A DNA stretch of 24,224 bases from an uncultured Ruminiclostridium sp. (GCA_910585505.1 CAJUFF010000002.1:5649-29872), one strand, 5' to 3'. Shown: positions 8,078 to 17,272, counted from the first letter of the stretch. Program-made: numbers and translations. Notes: generated by a model not told the origin, from the sequence alone.

Positions 8078-8929
8078 ATGAATGCGGTAGAAACAAGAAA
8101 TCTGACTTACAAATACAGTGTTGGAACTCCCTTTGAGACAACGGCGGTGGATAATGTAACACTGACGGTGGAACAGGGGCAATTTGTGGGAGTCATTGGA
8201 CACACCGGCAGCGGGAAATCCACTCTTATACAGCATCTTAACGGCTTGTTGAAACAGACCTCCGGTGATGTTATTATAAACGGAAGAAATATATGGAGCA
8301 AGAATGTCAATATCAAGGATATACGCTTTGAATCGGGACTTGTTTTCCAGTATTCGGAATATCAGCTTTTTGAGGAAACCGTTTATAAGGATATAGCTTT
8401 TGGTCCAAAAAATATGGGACTGGATAAAGAAGAAACAGACAGACGGGTACGGGATTCGGCCAAGCAGATGGGACTTTCGGAAGATTTGTTGGAGCGTTCA
8501 CCTTTCGACTTATCGGGGGGGCAGAAAAGACGCGTGGCTTTGGCGGGAGTTATCGCTATGAGACCAAAGATACTGATACTTGATGAGCCTGCGGCGGGGC
8601 TGGATCCTGCGGGGCGCGACAGAGTTCTTGAGGAAATAGCGGGTTATCACCGAAATTCCGGTACGACTATTCTGCTTGTTTCACACTCTATGGAGGATAT
8701 TGTAAAATACGCCGACAAAGTTCTTGTTATGAACAGAGGGCAGCTTTTCTGTTACGAAGATACGGACAAGGTGTTTTCAATGTCCAAAGAGCTTCAGATG
8801 ATAGGTCTCGATATTCCTCAGATAACAAAGCTTTCTCATTTGCTTCGGGAAAACGGTATAGATATAGGAAATGATATTTATACTGTAAAAAGAGCCGGGG
8901 AAAGGCTTTTAAAGATATTAAAAAACTGA
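8078..8929 (+). CDS. ecfA2: ECF transporter ATPase EcfA2
   Basis: 283 residues, the partner ATPase forming the EcfA1-EcfA2 heterodimer. Walker A GHTGSGKST (41-49), Q-loop Gln91 in VFQYSEYQLF, signature LSGGQ (145-149), Walker B ILILDEP (165-171) and switch His203 are all intact. The FQYSEYQLF form of the Q-loop, versus FQNPDNQ in the preceding gene, is the usual difference between the EcfA2 and EcfA1 types. The start ATG has AGAGGAAA upstream. The next gene in the module, ecfT, is separated by 221 nt rather than being directly adjacent. Confidence 0.93.
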   Translation: MNAVETRNLTYKYSVGTPFETTAVDNVTLTVEQGQFVGVIGHTGSGKSTLIQHLNGLLKQTSGDVIINGRNIWSKNVNIKDIRFESGLVFQYSEYQLFEETVYKDIAFGPKNMGLDKEETDRRVRDSAKQMGLSEDLLERSPFDLSGGQKRRVALAGVIAMRPKILILDEPAAGLDPAGRDRVLEEIAGYHRNSGTTILLVSHSMEDIVKYADKVLVMNRGQLFCYEDTDKVFSMSKELQMIGLDIPQITKLSHLLRENGIDIGNDIYTVKRAGERLLKILKN

Positions 8930-8939
8930 AATATAACCA

Positions 8940-9097
8940 TTGACGGATGTCCTCCGTCTCTTAGGCGGCAATGGTATAATAGACTTTGCAGGTAAGGCTT
9001 TTCATCTCTCTGTTCATTAGGGGATAAAAATTTCCTACTGAACCTCGGAATCGCTTCGCAATTCCGGCATCTTATTAAAGCTGCGCTTGATTAATAG
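8940..9097 (+). promoter_or_regulatory. Hairpin-rich leader/intergenic region upstream of ecfT
   Basis: Four consecutive hairpins can be drawn. First, 8942-8958: GACGGA with TCCGTC, 5-nt loop. Second, 9012-9043: GTTCA plus TAGGGGAT pairing with ATTTCCTA plus TGAAC, one mismatch, AAAA loop. Third, 9046-9066: CGGAATCGC with GCAATTCCG, one mismatch, TTC loop. Fourth, 9073-9096: TATTAA-AGC with GCT and TTAATA, 3-nt bulge. The last three would lie in the RNA from the extended -10. It matches no riboswitch class I recognise. It may be a regulatory leader or a decayed intergenic repeat. Confidence 0.4.
8972..8980 (+). promoter_or_regulatory. Extended -10 promoter candidate before ecfT
   Basis: TGG-TATAAT: an extended -10 at 8972-8974 and a consensus TATAAT at 8975-8980. 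No good -35 lies at 16-18 bp; a TTGACG at 8940 is about 29 bp away, too far. Extended -10 promoters can work without a -35, so a start near 8987 and a leader of about 165 nt are plausible. Confidence 0.45.
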
Positions 9098-9150
9098 AAA
9101 TGTTAGTTTATTCAAAAATATTATAAAGAACAAATATAAAGGAAAGACAA

Positions 9151-9957
9151 ATGCTTAAAGATATAACCATAGGTCAATTTTTCCCCGGTAATTCGGTGAT
9201 ACACCGAATGGACAGCCGTTTTAAAATAATGTTGGATATTCTGTATGTGGTGATTCTTTTTGTGGCGGATAACTTTATTTCACTCGCTGTAGCCGGAGTT
9301 TTTATTCTGATGGCTTACGCGGTTTCGGGGATAAAGCCTGTAATGATGCTGAAAAGCTTGAAACCGCTGATGCCTATTATTTTGTTTACAGCAATACTTA
9401 ACTTGTTTTTTGTTACGGGAGAAGGAGAACCGCTGGTTAACCGGTGGATATTCACAATATATGCAGAGGGTATAACAACCGCCGTTTTTATGATAGTACG
9501 CATTGTATGTCTTATAATAGGTATGTCCCTGCTTACCTACACTACTTCTCCGATAGTGCTTACCGACGCGATAGAGAGACTTTTGTCGCCCCTTAAAAAG
9601 ATAAAGCTTCCCGTACATGAGCTTGCGATGATGATGACTATTGCGCTGAGGTTTATACCTACTCTTATTGAGGAAACCGACAAAATAATGTCGGCTCAGA
9701 AGGCGAGAGGAGCCGATCTTGATACGGGCGGTCTTATGAAACGCGCAAAAGCGCTTGTTCCTATACTTATTCCTCTTTTTGTTTCCGCTTTTAAGCGTGC
9801 AAATGAGCTTGCTATGGCAATGGAGTGCCGCTGTTACAGAGGCGGTGAGGGAAGGACAAAGCTTAGGCAGCTTAAAGCAAAACCGATGGATTTTATGATA
9901 GCACTGCTTATGCTTACGCTTTTAGGTTTTGTTATAGTGGATAATATGGTGTTTTAA
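9151..9957 (+). CDS. ecfT: ECF transporter transmembrane scaffold EcfT
   Basis: 268 residues with about five to six membrane segments. EcfT links the two ATPases to interchangeable substrate-binding S components. The N-terminal HRMDSRFKI (18-26) matches the HRLDPRxK pattern of the family. The two cytoplasmic coupling motifs are QKARGAD (183-189) and MECRCYRGG (224-232), the latter with Cys-Arg where Ala-Arg is usual, so only the first is a strict Ala-Arg-Gly. AAAGGAAAG precedes the ATG. Its stop overlaps the truA start by one base (TAATG), so the two are translationally coupled. Confidence 0.93.
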   Translation: MLKDITIGQFFPGNSVIHRMDSRFKIMLDILYVVILFVADNFISLAVAGVFILMAYAVSGIKPVMMLKSLKPLMPIILFTAILNLFFVTGEGEPLVNRWIFTIYAEGITTAVFMIVRIVCLIIGMSLLTYTTSPIVLTDAIERLLSPLKKIKLPVHELAMMMTIALRFIPTLIEETDKIMSAQKARGADLDTGGLMKRAKALVPILIPLFVSAFKRANELAMAMECRCYRGGEGRTKLRQLKAKPMDFMIALLMLTLLGFVIVDNMVF

Positions 9958-10706
9958 TGAAAAATCTTAAATTTACGATAGCCTATAACGGTCTGGCATA
10001 TAACGGATATCAAAGTCAGCCGTGCGGCAATACCGTTCAGGATAAGGTCGAGTATGTTCTTTCAAAGCTAATGAATCAAAAAGTAAAAATAAACGGTTGC
10101 TCAAGAACCGACGCGGGAGTACACGCCCGTGAATTTGTGTTTAATGCGGTGTATGACGATACACGGAGCGGTATAGACGAAAAAGGGCTTATATCGGCTA
10201 TGAACGGTCAGCTTCCGAGAGACATAGCGGTACTTGGATGTGAAAAAGTGTCCGAAAGCTTTCACGCGAGATTTGATGCAAAGGGAAAAGAATATCTTTA
10301 TTTATTGGATACCTCTCCGGTAAGAGATGTTTTTTCCGAGGGCTTAGCGCTTCATTATCCGTATTCGGCGGATATGGATAAAATGCTTGCGTCCGCCGCC
10401 GAGATTAAGGGTACTCACGATTTTGCCGCATTTTGCAGAGCGGAAGCGAAAGAGCATCTTAAGACAACGGTTAGGACCGTAAATGATATAAAAATTGTGA
10501 AAAACAATAATTTTCTGGAATTTTATATCAGCGGAGAGGGATTTCTTCACAATATGGTGAGAATAATAGTAGGAACGCTTATTTACGTAAATGAGGGGAA
10601 GCGGAATATTTATGACATAAGAGAAGCGCTGAAATACGGAAATCGTGAAAAAGCCGGAAAAACGCTTCCGCCTTACGGGCTTTACCTTAACAGGGTTTTT
10701 TACTGA
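9957..10706 (+). CDS. truA: tRNA pseudouridine(38-40) synthase TruA
   Basis: 249 residues, normal length. TruA isomerises uridines 38-40 in the tRNA anticodon stem. The catalytic aspartate is Asp52 in the conserved SRTDAGVHA (49-57). Other family blocks are FTIAYNGLAYNGYQ at the N-terminus, the FHARFDAKGKEYLY strand region, and FLHNMVRIIVGTL near residue 200. The ATG overlaps the ecfT stop by one base. The ecfT-truA pairing is common in Firmicutes, although ecfT and truA have no functional link that I can see. Confidence 0.96.
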   Translation: MKNLKFTIAYNGLAYNGYQSQPCGNTVQDKVEYVLSKLMNQKVKINGCSRTDAGVHAREFVFNAVYDDTRSGIDEKGLISAMNGQLPRDIAVLGCEKVSESFHARFDAKGKEYLYLLDTSPVRDVFSEGLALHYPYSADMDKMLASAAEIKGTHDFAAFCRAEAKEHLKTTVRTVNDIKIVKNNNFLEFYISGEGFLHNMVRIIVGTLIYVNEGKRNIYDIREALKYGNREKAGKTLPPYGLYLNRVFY

Positions 10707-10727
10707 ATACCATGGAAAGGACAGATA

Positions 10728-11903
10728 ATGGCTGAAAATAAAAGCGTCGGTGCCAAGACTTCCGATCTGACGGCATACCGAAAGAAAAGAAAACAAAAGC
10801 AGTTTTACAAAAAGCTTGTAATAGCGTCGGCAGCGCTTATTGTCATTGTGGTTATTGCGGCAAACTTTTCTTCTATAATAGAGCCTTTGCGCGGTATTGC
10901 CTCAAGAATAGAGACAAAGACGTCCGAGGACGTGGGATTTCCCATAAAGCTTCCCGGAAGCGCTTCCTATTCTTTTGACAGCTTTGGAGACAATTTTCTT
11001 TTGCTTACCGATACATATCTGTATATTTTCGGAATAGACGGCGGACAGAATTACGCTTTACGACACGGATATTCCAATCCGAACCGATGTTCAAATACCA
11101 AGAGAATTCTATTGTATGACAAGGACTACGGTAATTTTTCATTATACAGTAGATCAAGTGTTATATACAGTGCGGACGTAGAGGAAAAGATAGTGTTTGC
11201 TTCTTTGAGCTCCAATGAAACAGCCGCCATAGTTACAAATTCGGACAGATATTCAAATATAATATATATTTACGACGGAAACGGCGAATGGAAATATACG
11301 CGAAAATTTTTGGACGAAAATGTTATGAACGTTGAGTTTTCCGGTGATGAAAGATATATTTACGTCAGCGTCATAGGCGTCGAAAACGGTGATATATACT
11401 CTGCCGTTTACAAATACGATATTTTCACCGAAAGTGAGGCTATATGGAGCTATAAGCTATCCCGTCCGTCTATCCCCGTTAAAATGAGCGTCGGGGGCGG
11501 TAAAGTCAGAATGGTGTATGACAATTTTGCGGTTTCTCTGAGTGAAAGCAGCGGAGAAGCGGCGGGTGAAAAGGAATTTCAGGGAACGGTAATGTGTTGC
11601 GATTTTTCTTCCTCAAGAACAGGGATTATATGCCTTGATTCCGCTACAAACAAAAAGGTGCTCACGATTTTGGACAACGATATGAAAAGCATATCCGCAA
11701 AAGCGGTTTCCCCTAATATTAACCGTGTTATAGCTGAGGGAGATAATATGTATATTGTAGAATCCGGTATTATTTACGGTTTTAACTCACAAGCGGAGGT
11801 AATTGCGGAAAAAGCACTAAAAGAAGATTATGTATCTTTTATAAAAATAGGCAGCTCGGTTTTGCTTCTGGGTTATGATTCTGTCGATAAAGAGGAACTT
11901 TAG
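10728..11903 (+). CDS. DUF5711-like membrane-anchored protein (predicted beta-propeller outside)
   Basis: 391 residues. The N-terminus is basic (YRKKRKQKQFYKK, 17-29) and followed by one hydrophobic helix (about 31-46), giving a signal-anchor with the rest outside the membrane. The exterior part (about 70-391) is a string of short beta-strand repeats with patterns such as YLYIFGIDGG, IIYIYDGNGEW and VYKYDIFTE, which suggests a WD-like or PQQ-like propeller. It resembles the uncharacterised clostridial DUF5711 family. No catalytic residues can be named. Its position directly before a CvpA-family membrane protein suggests a cell-envelope role, which is inference. The start has GGAAAGGACAG upstream. 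Confidence 0.7.
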   Translation: MAENKSVGAKTSDLTAYRKKRKQKQFYKKLVIASAALIVIVVIAANFSSIIEPLRGIASRIETKTSEDVGFPIKLPGSASYSFDSFGDNFLLLTDTYLYIFGIDGGQNYALRHGYSNPNRCSNTKRILLYDKDYGNFSLYSRSSVIYSADVEEKIVFASLSSNETAAIVTNSDRYSNIIYIYDGNGEWKYTRKFLDENVMNVEFSGDERYIYVSVIGVENGDIYSAVYKYDIFTESEAIWSYKLSRPSIPVKMSVGGGKVRMVYDNFAVSLSESSGEAAGEKEFQGTVMCCDFSSSRTGIICLDSATNKKVLTILDNDMKSISAKAVSPNINRVIAEGDNMYIVESGIIYGFNSQAEVIAEKALKEDYVSFIKIGSSVLLLGYDSVDKEEL

Positions 11904-12016
11904 AGATACAGCGGTGCGTTTTTAGGGATTATATGAAAACTAAGATAACGTGTAAGTTGCAATTTTTCAAATATCCCATATTAAAACGGCGTATTTAGGA
12001 GAAAGGGAAAGACTTA

Positions 12017-13057
12017 ATGGGAACACAGTTTTTTTGGATTTTTGACGTTGCGGTAGCAGCAATATTTTTAGGCTATATATTTATGGGAATAAGAAAAGGA
12101 TTCATTTCCGTTCTGCTTAGTCTTTTGGCATTGGTGCTTGCTTTTTGCGTGGCGCTTTTTACCAGTGGGAGCATTGCGGAAGCTATTTATGACAATATGA
12201 TTTCCGACGCAATAACCGAAGAGGTCAGCACAAAGATAGACGATCTTGTGGGCGGCGGACTTCTGGGTCAACTTAAAAGTGTTGATACCGAAAAGGCTAA
12301 GGTTAACGGGAGACTTTTGTCTGAGGTAATAAACGAACAAAGCAGTATAGGCAAAGTAAGCATTGATCTGTCAAGACTCGATATGAGCGAGACCGGCATA
12401 GGAGACGTAGATCTTTCCTCATTGGGAGTATCCGAATACGAGGATTTTTCCTCCGTCAACTTGGGAATGGTAGAGTATTCCACAACGGATGTTGAAAAAT
12501 ACGGTATAAACACGTTGATTTTAAGCTCCGTTTTGGCCGAGGAAATAAAAAACGGTACCGCATTGGGTGTTATTACAGATATAATAGACACCGTGGCGAA
12601 TTCTCTCCCGTTTTTCGCGTCGGATTCAACGCCGCAGACGGGTACGGAAATCGGTTCCGTAATTGAAAAAATTGCTGTTTCAATGCTCACTACCACGCAT
12701 ACCGATAATCTTGCTCATCGCATAACCGACGATATTATAAGGCCGGTTCTTCTTGTTCCAATGAGGACGTTGATTTTTGTGATAATATTTGTTATAATAT
12801 TAGTAATAGTGAATTTGATCGCACGACTTTTCCGAACGATAAACCATATACCCGTTATAGGCGGCATTAACAAGCTTTTTGGAGCTGTAGCGGGGTTTGC
12901 GCAGGGTGCGATAGTCATATTCTTGGTATGTATTTTTGTCCAGTTCATAGTGTCGCTTACCGGAAACGAAATAATTTTTCTGAACACAATGACCATAGAT
13001 GAAACTCATCTTTTTAAGCATATATATTACTTTGATTTTCTTAATTTTACCGAATAA
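12017..13057 (+). CDS. CvpA-family membrane protein with large extracytoplasmic insert
   Basis: 346 residues, about twice the usual CvpA length (160-200). Two N-terminal helices (about 5-25 and 28-50, with GIRKGFISVLLSL between) and two C-terminal helices (about 247-270 and 285-313, with FGAVAGFAQGAIVIFL) match the colicin V production/CvpA fold. About 190 residues (55-245) are inserted between them, rich in Asp, Ser, Val and Leu with short DLSSL-like repeats, and predicted to lie outside. CvpA proteins are linked to envelope stress and peptidoglycan hydrolase control in some bacteria; the role here is unknown. AGGAGAAAGGG precedes ATG 12017. It follows the DUF5711-like gene by 113 nt. Confidence 0.72.
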   Translation: MGTQFFWIFDVAVAAIFLGYIFMGIRKGFISVLLSLLALVLAFCVALFTSGSIAEAIYDNMISDAITEEVSTKIDDLVGGGLLGQLKSVDTEKAKVNGRLLSEVINEQSSIGKVSIDLSRLDMSETGIGDVDLSSLGVSEYEDFSSVNLGMVEYSTTDVEKYGINTLILSSVLAEEIKNGTALGVITDIIDTVANSLPFFASDSTPQTGTEIGSVIEKIAVSMLTTTHTDNLAHRITDDIIRPVLLVPMRTLIFVIIFVIILVIVNLIARLFRTINHIPVIGGINKLFGAVAGFAQGAIVIFLVCIFVQFIVSLTGNEIIFLNTMTIDETHLFKHIYYFDFLNFTE

Positions 13058-13093
13058 AAACAGAACAGAACAAAAAAGGAGGACTACTCTGTT

Positions 13094-15418
13094 ATGATGA
13101 TGTGCGAAAGGTGCAAAAAGCGTCCGGCTGTGGTATTTATAACATCCGTACAGGGGGAGCAGAAGCACAACGAGGGTTTGTGTCTGAAGTGTGCCAAAGA
13201 AATAAATATCCCTCAGGTCAGCGAATATATCAAGCAGCTTGGTATCAACGAAGAGGATCTTGAAAACGAGATGGATATGCTTTTTGGAAGCGAAGAGTTT
13301 CAGTCTCTTTTTGACACCCCCGACGCTGACGAGGACGATGAGGAAGAGGTAGACGGTTTCAAATCGGGCGGCGCGGGAATAATGCCGCCGTTTATGAAAA
13401 GCTTATTCAGCAGTACTGCCGCTCCAAAAGGCGAAGGTAAGGATAGTGTAAAAGAAAGTACTGAGGAGATGGAAAATAAAGAAAAAAAAGAGAAAAAGGC
13501 AAATAAAAAGCGTAAATTTTTGGATACTTTCTGTACGAATCTTACCGCAAAGGCAAAAAGGGGAGAGCTTGATCGGGTTATAGGCAGAGAAAAGGAAATT
13601 TACAGAGTAACACAGATACTTTCCCGTCGTACCAAAAACAATCCGTGCCTTATTGGTGAGCCCGGTGTGGGAAAAACTGCCATCGCGGAGGGAATTGCTC
13701 AGAAACTTGTCAATAATGACGTGCCCTTTAGGCTCAGGGGAAAGGAAATATATCTTTTGGATCTTACCGCTCTTGTGGCCGGAACACAGTTTAGAGGTCA
13801 GTTTGAAAGCAGGGTGAAGTCCCTTATAGACGAGGTAAAAAACGCGGGAAACATACTTTTGTTTATTGATGAGGTTCACAATCTTGTGGGAACCGGAGAC
13901 AGCGAAGGAACAATGAACGCCGCTAATATGTTTAAGCCCGCTTTGTCCAGAGGAGAGCTTCAGGTTATTGGAGCCACTACCTTTGATGAGTACAGAAAGT
14001 ATATTGAAAAGGACAGTGCGCTCGAACGCCGTTTTCAACCGGTGACCATAAACGAGCCGAGCATAGAGGATACGGTGGAATTGCTTAAAGGAATTAAGAA
14101 ATATTATGAAGATCATCACGCAATACACGTGTCAGATGAAATACTGCGTTCTTGTGTTGTGCTTTCCGAAAGGTATATAACCGACAGGTATCTTCCAGAC
14201 AAGGCGATAGACCTGCTCGACGAGGCGGCGGCATGCGCCAGCATAAAAAGCAAGGATTTGGCGGAATACGAGGGTTTGAAGCTTGAAAACAAGGAGCTTG
14301 AAAGGGAGCTTACCGAACTTTCCGCGGAGACGGAAAATATCGATTATGAACGTATAGCGGAGATAAAGACAAATATATCCAAAAATGAAATACTTATAAA
14401 AAAATTAGAACCGCTTGTTACGCAAATACACGTTACAGACGAGGATGTTTCCAAGGTTATCGAGCTGTGGACAGGAATTCCCGCCAGCAAGATAATGGAA
14501 AACGAGTTTAAAAAGATAATAAAGTTAGAGGACGTTTTAAAGAGCAGGGTAGTGGGTCAGGATAATGCCTGCGAGCTTGTCGCTGCGGCTATAAAGCGTA
14601 CAAGAGTCCAGCTTTCCACCAAACGCCGTCCCGCATCATTCATTTTTGTAGGCCCTACGGGTGTAGGCAAAACAGAGCTTGTGAGAGTGTTGGCGGAAGA
14701 GATGTTCGATACTGTGGATCCGCTTATAAGACTTGATATGAGCGAGTATATGGAGAAATACAGCGTAAGCAAGATAATAGGTTCTCCTCCCGGATATATA
14801 GGCTACGACGAGGCGGGACAGCTTACGGAAAAGGTGCGCAGAAAGCCTTATTCGGTTATACTTTTTGACGAAATTGAAAAAGCTCATCCGGATGTGATGA
14901 ATATTTTGCTTCAAATTCTTGACGAGGGAAAGGTCACTGATTCTCACGGAAGAACGGTAAGCTTTGAAAACACTGTTATCGCTATGACTTCCAACGCGGG
15001 TTCTTCAAATACATCGGGGGGAGGAATGGGATTCGGCAAGTCGGAAGGAGATATAACAAAGGAGCGCGCCATGAACGCTCTGAAAGAATTTTTGCGTCCT
15101 GAATTTTTGGGAAGGATAGACGAAATAGTTGTGTTCAATCCTCTTACCGAAGAAAATTACGCAAAAATAGCCAAGCTTATGTTGGAGGAAATGAAAAAGG
15201 CTCTTGCCGAAAAGAATATCGAGCTTAAGATTACCGAAGCCGCTTACAGAACCATTGCCGCCAAAGCTTATGGCGGAAAGTATGGCGGACGCGATATAAG
15301 GCGCGTTATACGAAGAGAGCTGGAGGATAAGGTAGCAGAAATAGTTGTCGCCAACGGTGCTGCCGGAATTAGCGAGGTAAGCGTTTCCTCAAGATCCGGT
15401 GAGCTGGTGGTATCCTGA
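13094..15418 (+). CDS. clpE: ClpE-like AAA+ unfoldase with N-terminal zinc finger
   Basis: 774 residues. The N-terminus has C-X2-C-X22-C-X2-C (Cys4, Cys7, Cys30, Cys33), the zinc-binding hallmark of ClpE, instead of the double Clp N-repeat of ClpC or ClpB. An acidic then basic linker (about 77-140) leads to AAA-1 with Walker A GEPGVGKT (188-195) and LLFIDE (255-260). A short coiled coil (about 393-440) follows. AAA-2 has GPTGVGKT (520-527) and VILFDEIE (588-595). MGF at 645-647 sits where ClpP-binding (I/L/V)GF loops occur, so delivery to ClpP is likely. Three ATGs stand in tandem (13094, 13097, 13100); AGGAGGA (13077-13083) best fits the first. No CtsR operator was seen. The stop overlaps the next start (TGATG). 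Confidence 0.9.
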   Translation: MMMCERCKKRPAVVFITSVQGEQKHNEGLCLKCAKEINIPQVSEYIKQLGINEEDLENEMDMLFGSEEFQSLFDTPDADEDDEEEVDGFKSGGAGIMPPFMKSLFSSTAAPKGEGKDSVKESTEEMENKEKKEKKANKKRKFLDTFCTNLTAKAKRGELDRVIGREKEIYRVTQILSRRTKNNPCLIGEPGVGKTAIAEGIAQKLVNNDVPFRLRGKEIYLLDLTALVAGTQFRGQFESRVKSLIDEVKNAGNILLFIDEVHNLVGTGDSEGTMNAANMFKPALSRGELQVIGATTFDEYRKYIEKDSALERRFQPVTINEPSIEDTVELLKGIKKYYEDHHAIHVSDEILRSCVVLSERYITDRYLPDKAIDLLDEAAACASIKSKDLAEYEGLKLENKELERELTELSAETENIDYERIAEIKTNISKNEILIKKLEPLVTQIHVTDEDVSKVIELWTGIPASKIMENEFKKIIKLEDVLKSRVVGQDNACELVAAAIKRTRVQLSTKRRPASFIFVGPTGVGKTELVRVLAEEMFDTVDPLIRLDMSEYMEKYSVSKIIGSPPGYIGYDEAGQLTEKVRRKPYSVILFDEIEKAHPDVMNILLQILDEGKVTDSHGRTVSFENTVIAMTSNAGSSNTSGGGMGFGKSEGDITKERAMNALKEFLRPEFLGRIDEIVVFNPLTEENYAKIAKLMLEEMKKALAEKNIELKITEAAYRTIAAKAYGGKYGGRDIRRVIRRELEDKVAEIVVANGAAGISEVSVSSRSGELVVS

Positions 15419-16113
15419 TGAAGACTGCAATTATAACGGGCGGCAGCGGAGCCATAGGCGGCGCTCTGGTTTCCGAATTTTCGGCTGATTACCGTGTAAT
15501 TTTTACCTATTTGAATCACAGTGAAAGGGCTGAAGAAATCGCTGAAAAATTTGGCGCCGAAGCCGTAAAATGTGATCAGACCAATGATATTGATATAAAA
15601 AAGCTGTCGGAGATTTCAGGTTCTTGCGACTTGCTTATAAATAATGCTGGGATCGGAAGCGTGGGTTTGTTTACGGATATTTCGTATTTTGAAATGCACA
15701 ATGTGATAAATACGGATCTATTGGGAGCCATGTCGGTTACAAAGTCTATCTTGCCGCTTATGATAAAAAAGAAAAGCGGATGTATAATAAACATATCTTC
15801 AATTTGGGGAATATACGGCGGCTCCTGCGAGGCGGTCTATTCCGCAGCAAAGGCCGGGATAATAGGATTTACAAAGGCGCTGTCAAAGGAAACTGGATTT
15901 TCGGGAATAAGGGTTAACTGTATTGCACCTGGTCTTATAGAAAGCGAAATAAATTCTCACCTGACCAATGCCGAGAAATCGGAATTTGCAGAAGGAACCT
16001 CTCTCGGCCGCATAGGAAAGCCCGAAGATGTGGCAAAAGCCGCAAGGTATCTTGTGGAGGCGGAATTTGTAACGGGACAGATTTTGGGTGTGGACGGGGG
16101 ATTCTGGGGATAA
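15418..16113 (+). CDS. ymfI: SDR-family reductase, YmfI-like (EF-P 5-aminopentanone reductase)
   Basis: 231 residues, classical short-chain dehydrogenase. The nucleotide-binding TGGSGAIG is at 7-14, NNAG at 75-78, and the catalytic set is Ser128, Tyr141, Lys145. Generic FabG reductases are close in overall pattern, but the block ISSIWGIYGGSCEAVYSAAK around the active site closely resembles B. subtilis YmfI (SSIWG, SCE). YmfI reduces the 5-aminopentanone on lysine 32 of EF-P, which helps ribosomes pass polyproline. I therefore prefer that call to FabG, from recalled sequence only. Translation is coupled to the ClpE-like gene by a one-base overlap. Confidence 0.75.
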   Translation: MKTAIITGGSGAIGGALVSEFSADYRVIFTYLNHSERAEEIAEKFGAEAVKCDQTNDIDIKKLSEISGSCDLLINNAGIGSVGLFTDISYFEMHNVINTDLLGAMSVTKSILPLMIKKKSGCIINISSIWGIYGGSCEAVYSAAKAGIIGFTKALSKETGFSGIRVNCIAPGLIESEINSHLTNAEKSEFAEGTSLGRIGKPEDVAKAARYLVEAEFVTGQILGVDGGFWG

Positions 16114-16115
16114 GG

Positions 16116-16948
16116 ATGTTTAACGAAAAAAATATTCCGAGCTGAAATGCGCGGGGGAACGCAACAAAAAAAGCGCGGAAGAGAAGCGTTCCCGCGATCT
16201 TAAGCTTTTGGAATACATGCGGCACTTGATCGACAGCGGAGAAGCAAAGGACTTTGAAGACAAATGCTTTTGCCTGTGGAACATTTCGGACAGCTATGCT
16301 ATGCTCAGAGACAGCGAAAACGAGTATTTTAATCATGTTAAGTTTGCAAATCTCGTTTCGCGCGGCGAAAACAAATACAGTTTCTGGACGGTATGCGATG
16401 CCACTCAGCGCTTCACGTTGATTTTGGGAGGAAAGGGCGAATTTTGGGAATTGCTTTACAGGGATGCCGCCGAAAATTCCGTCGTGACCGATGAAAATTA
16501 CCGTATCGCATATGAGGCGCACAGAGCGGCAATGTCGGTTCATCCAGCTTTAAATATTTCAAAAGACTTTTTGCTTTATGCTGACGACAAATTCTCGTTA
16601 TTCCTTGAAAACAACAAAAACAGACGGGAATACGATTTTTTCAGGCTGATTTATTTTTCCGCTGCAATGAAGGCTTTTAGAAATAAAGAGCTTGATATTG
16701 AAACTCTGTGTTCGGATTTTTTCACTTTGCTTAAAAAAGAGGAAATGCCGCGTCAGTTCCTTTTGGGCGAATGGGGGAATTTCAACAGCCCCAGAGGCGA
16801 AAGGAATATGGCGGTTGTCGGTATAACTGCGGCGGTCAACGCGTTAATCGACATTGGGGAGAATAACAGGGCGGAAAAGATTTATATCGAAGCAAAAAGC
16901 TTTGGTTTACCGGAAAATGCTTACATAAACAAAAGGTTAGGGGGATAA
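16116..16948 (+). CDS. Unrecognised protein with an apparent one-base frameshift near the start
   Basis: I do not recognise this family. The long open frame (from TTG 16208 or ATG 16217) codes for about 245 hydrophilic, largely helical residues ending RLGG. The same frame stays open and protein-like upstream to about 16124 (SELKCAGERNKK), but has no start there. ATG 16116, with GGGGA at 16106-16110 just before it and two bases after the ymfI stop, begins MFNEK and then stops at 16143. Adding one A to the A7 run at 16126-16132 joins the two into one 278-residue protein. Options are a real deletion, a sequence error, slippage on the A-run, or a downstream start. Co-directional with ymfI. The call covers the joined gene. 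Confidence 0.6.
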
Positions 16949-17272
16949 GATGACTTGCGAGGTTTGTTGTGTTGTGAAAATGAAGAGTAGTTAAATACCG
17001 TTCTGGAGTTTTGTTATTTCTTACTCGGAAGCCATTTGAAAAATGTTGAGCATTACAGATATGAAGACTGGAGAGAACGACACTTAAAAACGAAAAAGAG
17101 TTTTTGCAGTTTGTCTATAAAAACAACAGGGTCATTTCTGCTGTACTCGAACGAAAAGAAAGCAGGGAAAGCCTTATTGACGGATTTGTCGCTTGTGATG
17201 ATAAATATCGTAATCTGGGAATAACGAAAAGACTTATGTCTGAATTTATATAAACGCCAAAAATATGGGATT

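Noticed and set aside
8940..8980. TTGACG plus TATAAT as a classical promoter before ecfT
   Set aside because: About 29 bp apart, too far for sigma-A; only the extended -10 is credible.
13403..14128. 241-codon minus-strand frame inside the ClpE-like gene
   Set aside because: It is antisense to conserved AAA+ motifs and has no coherent protein character.
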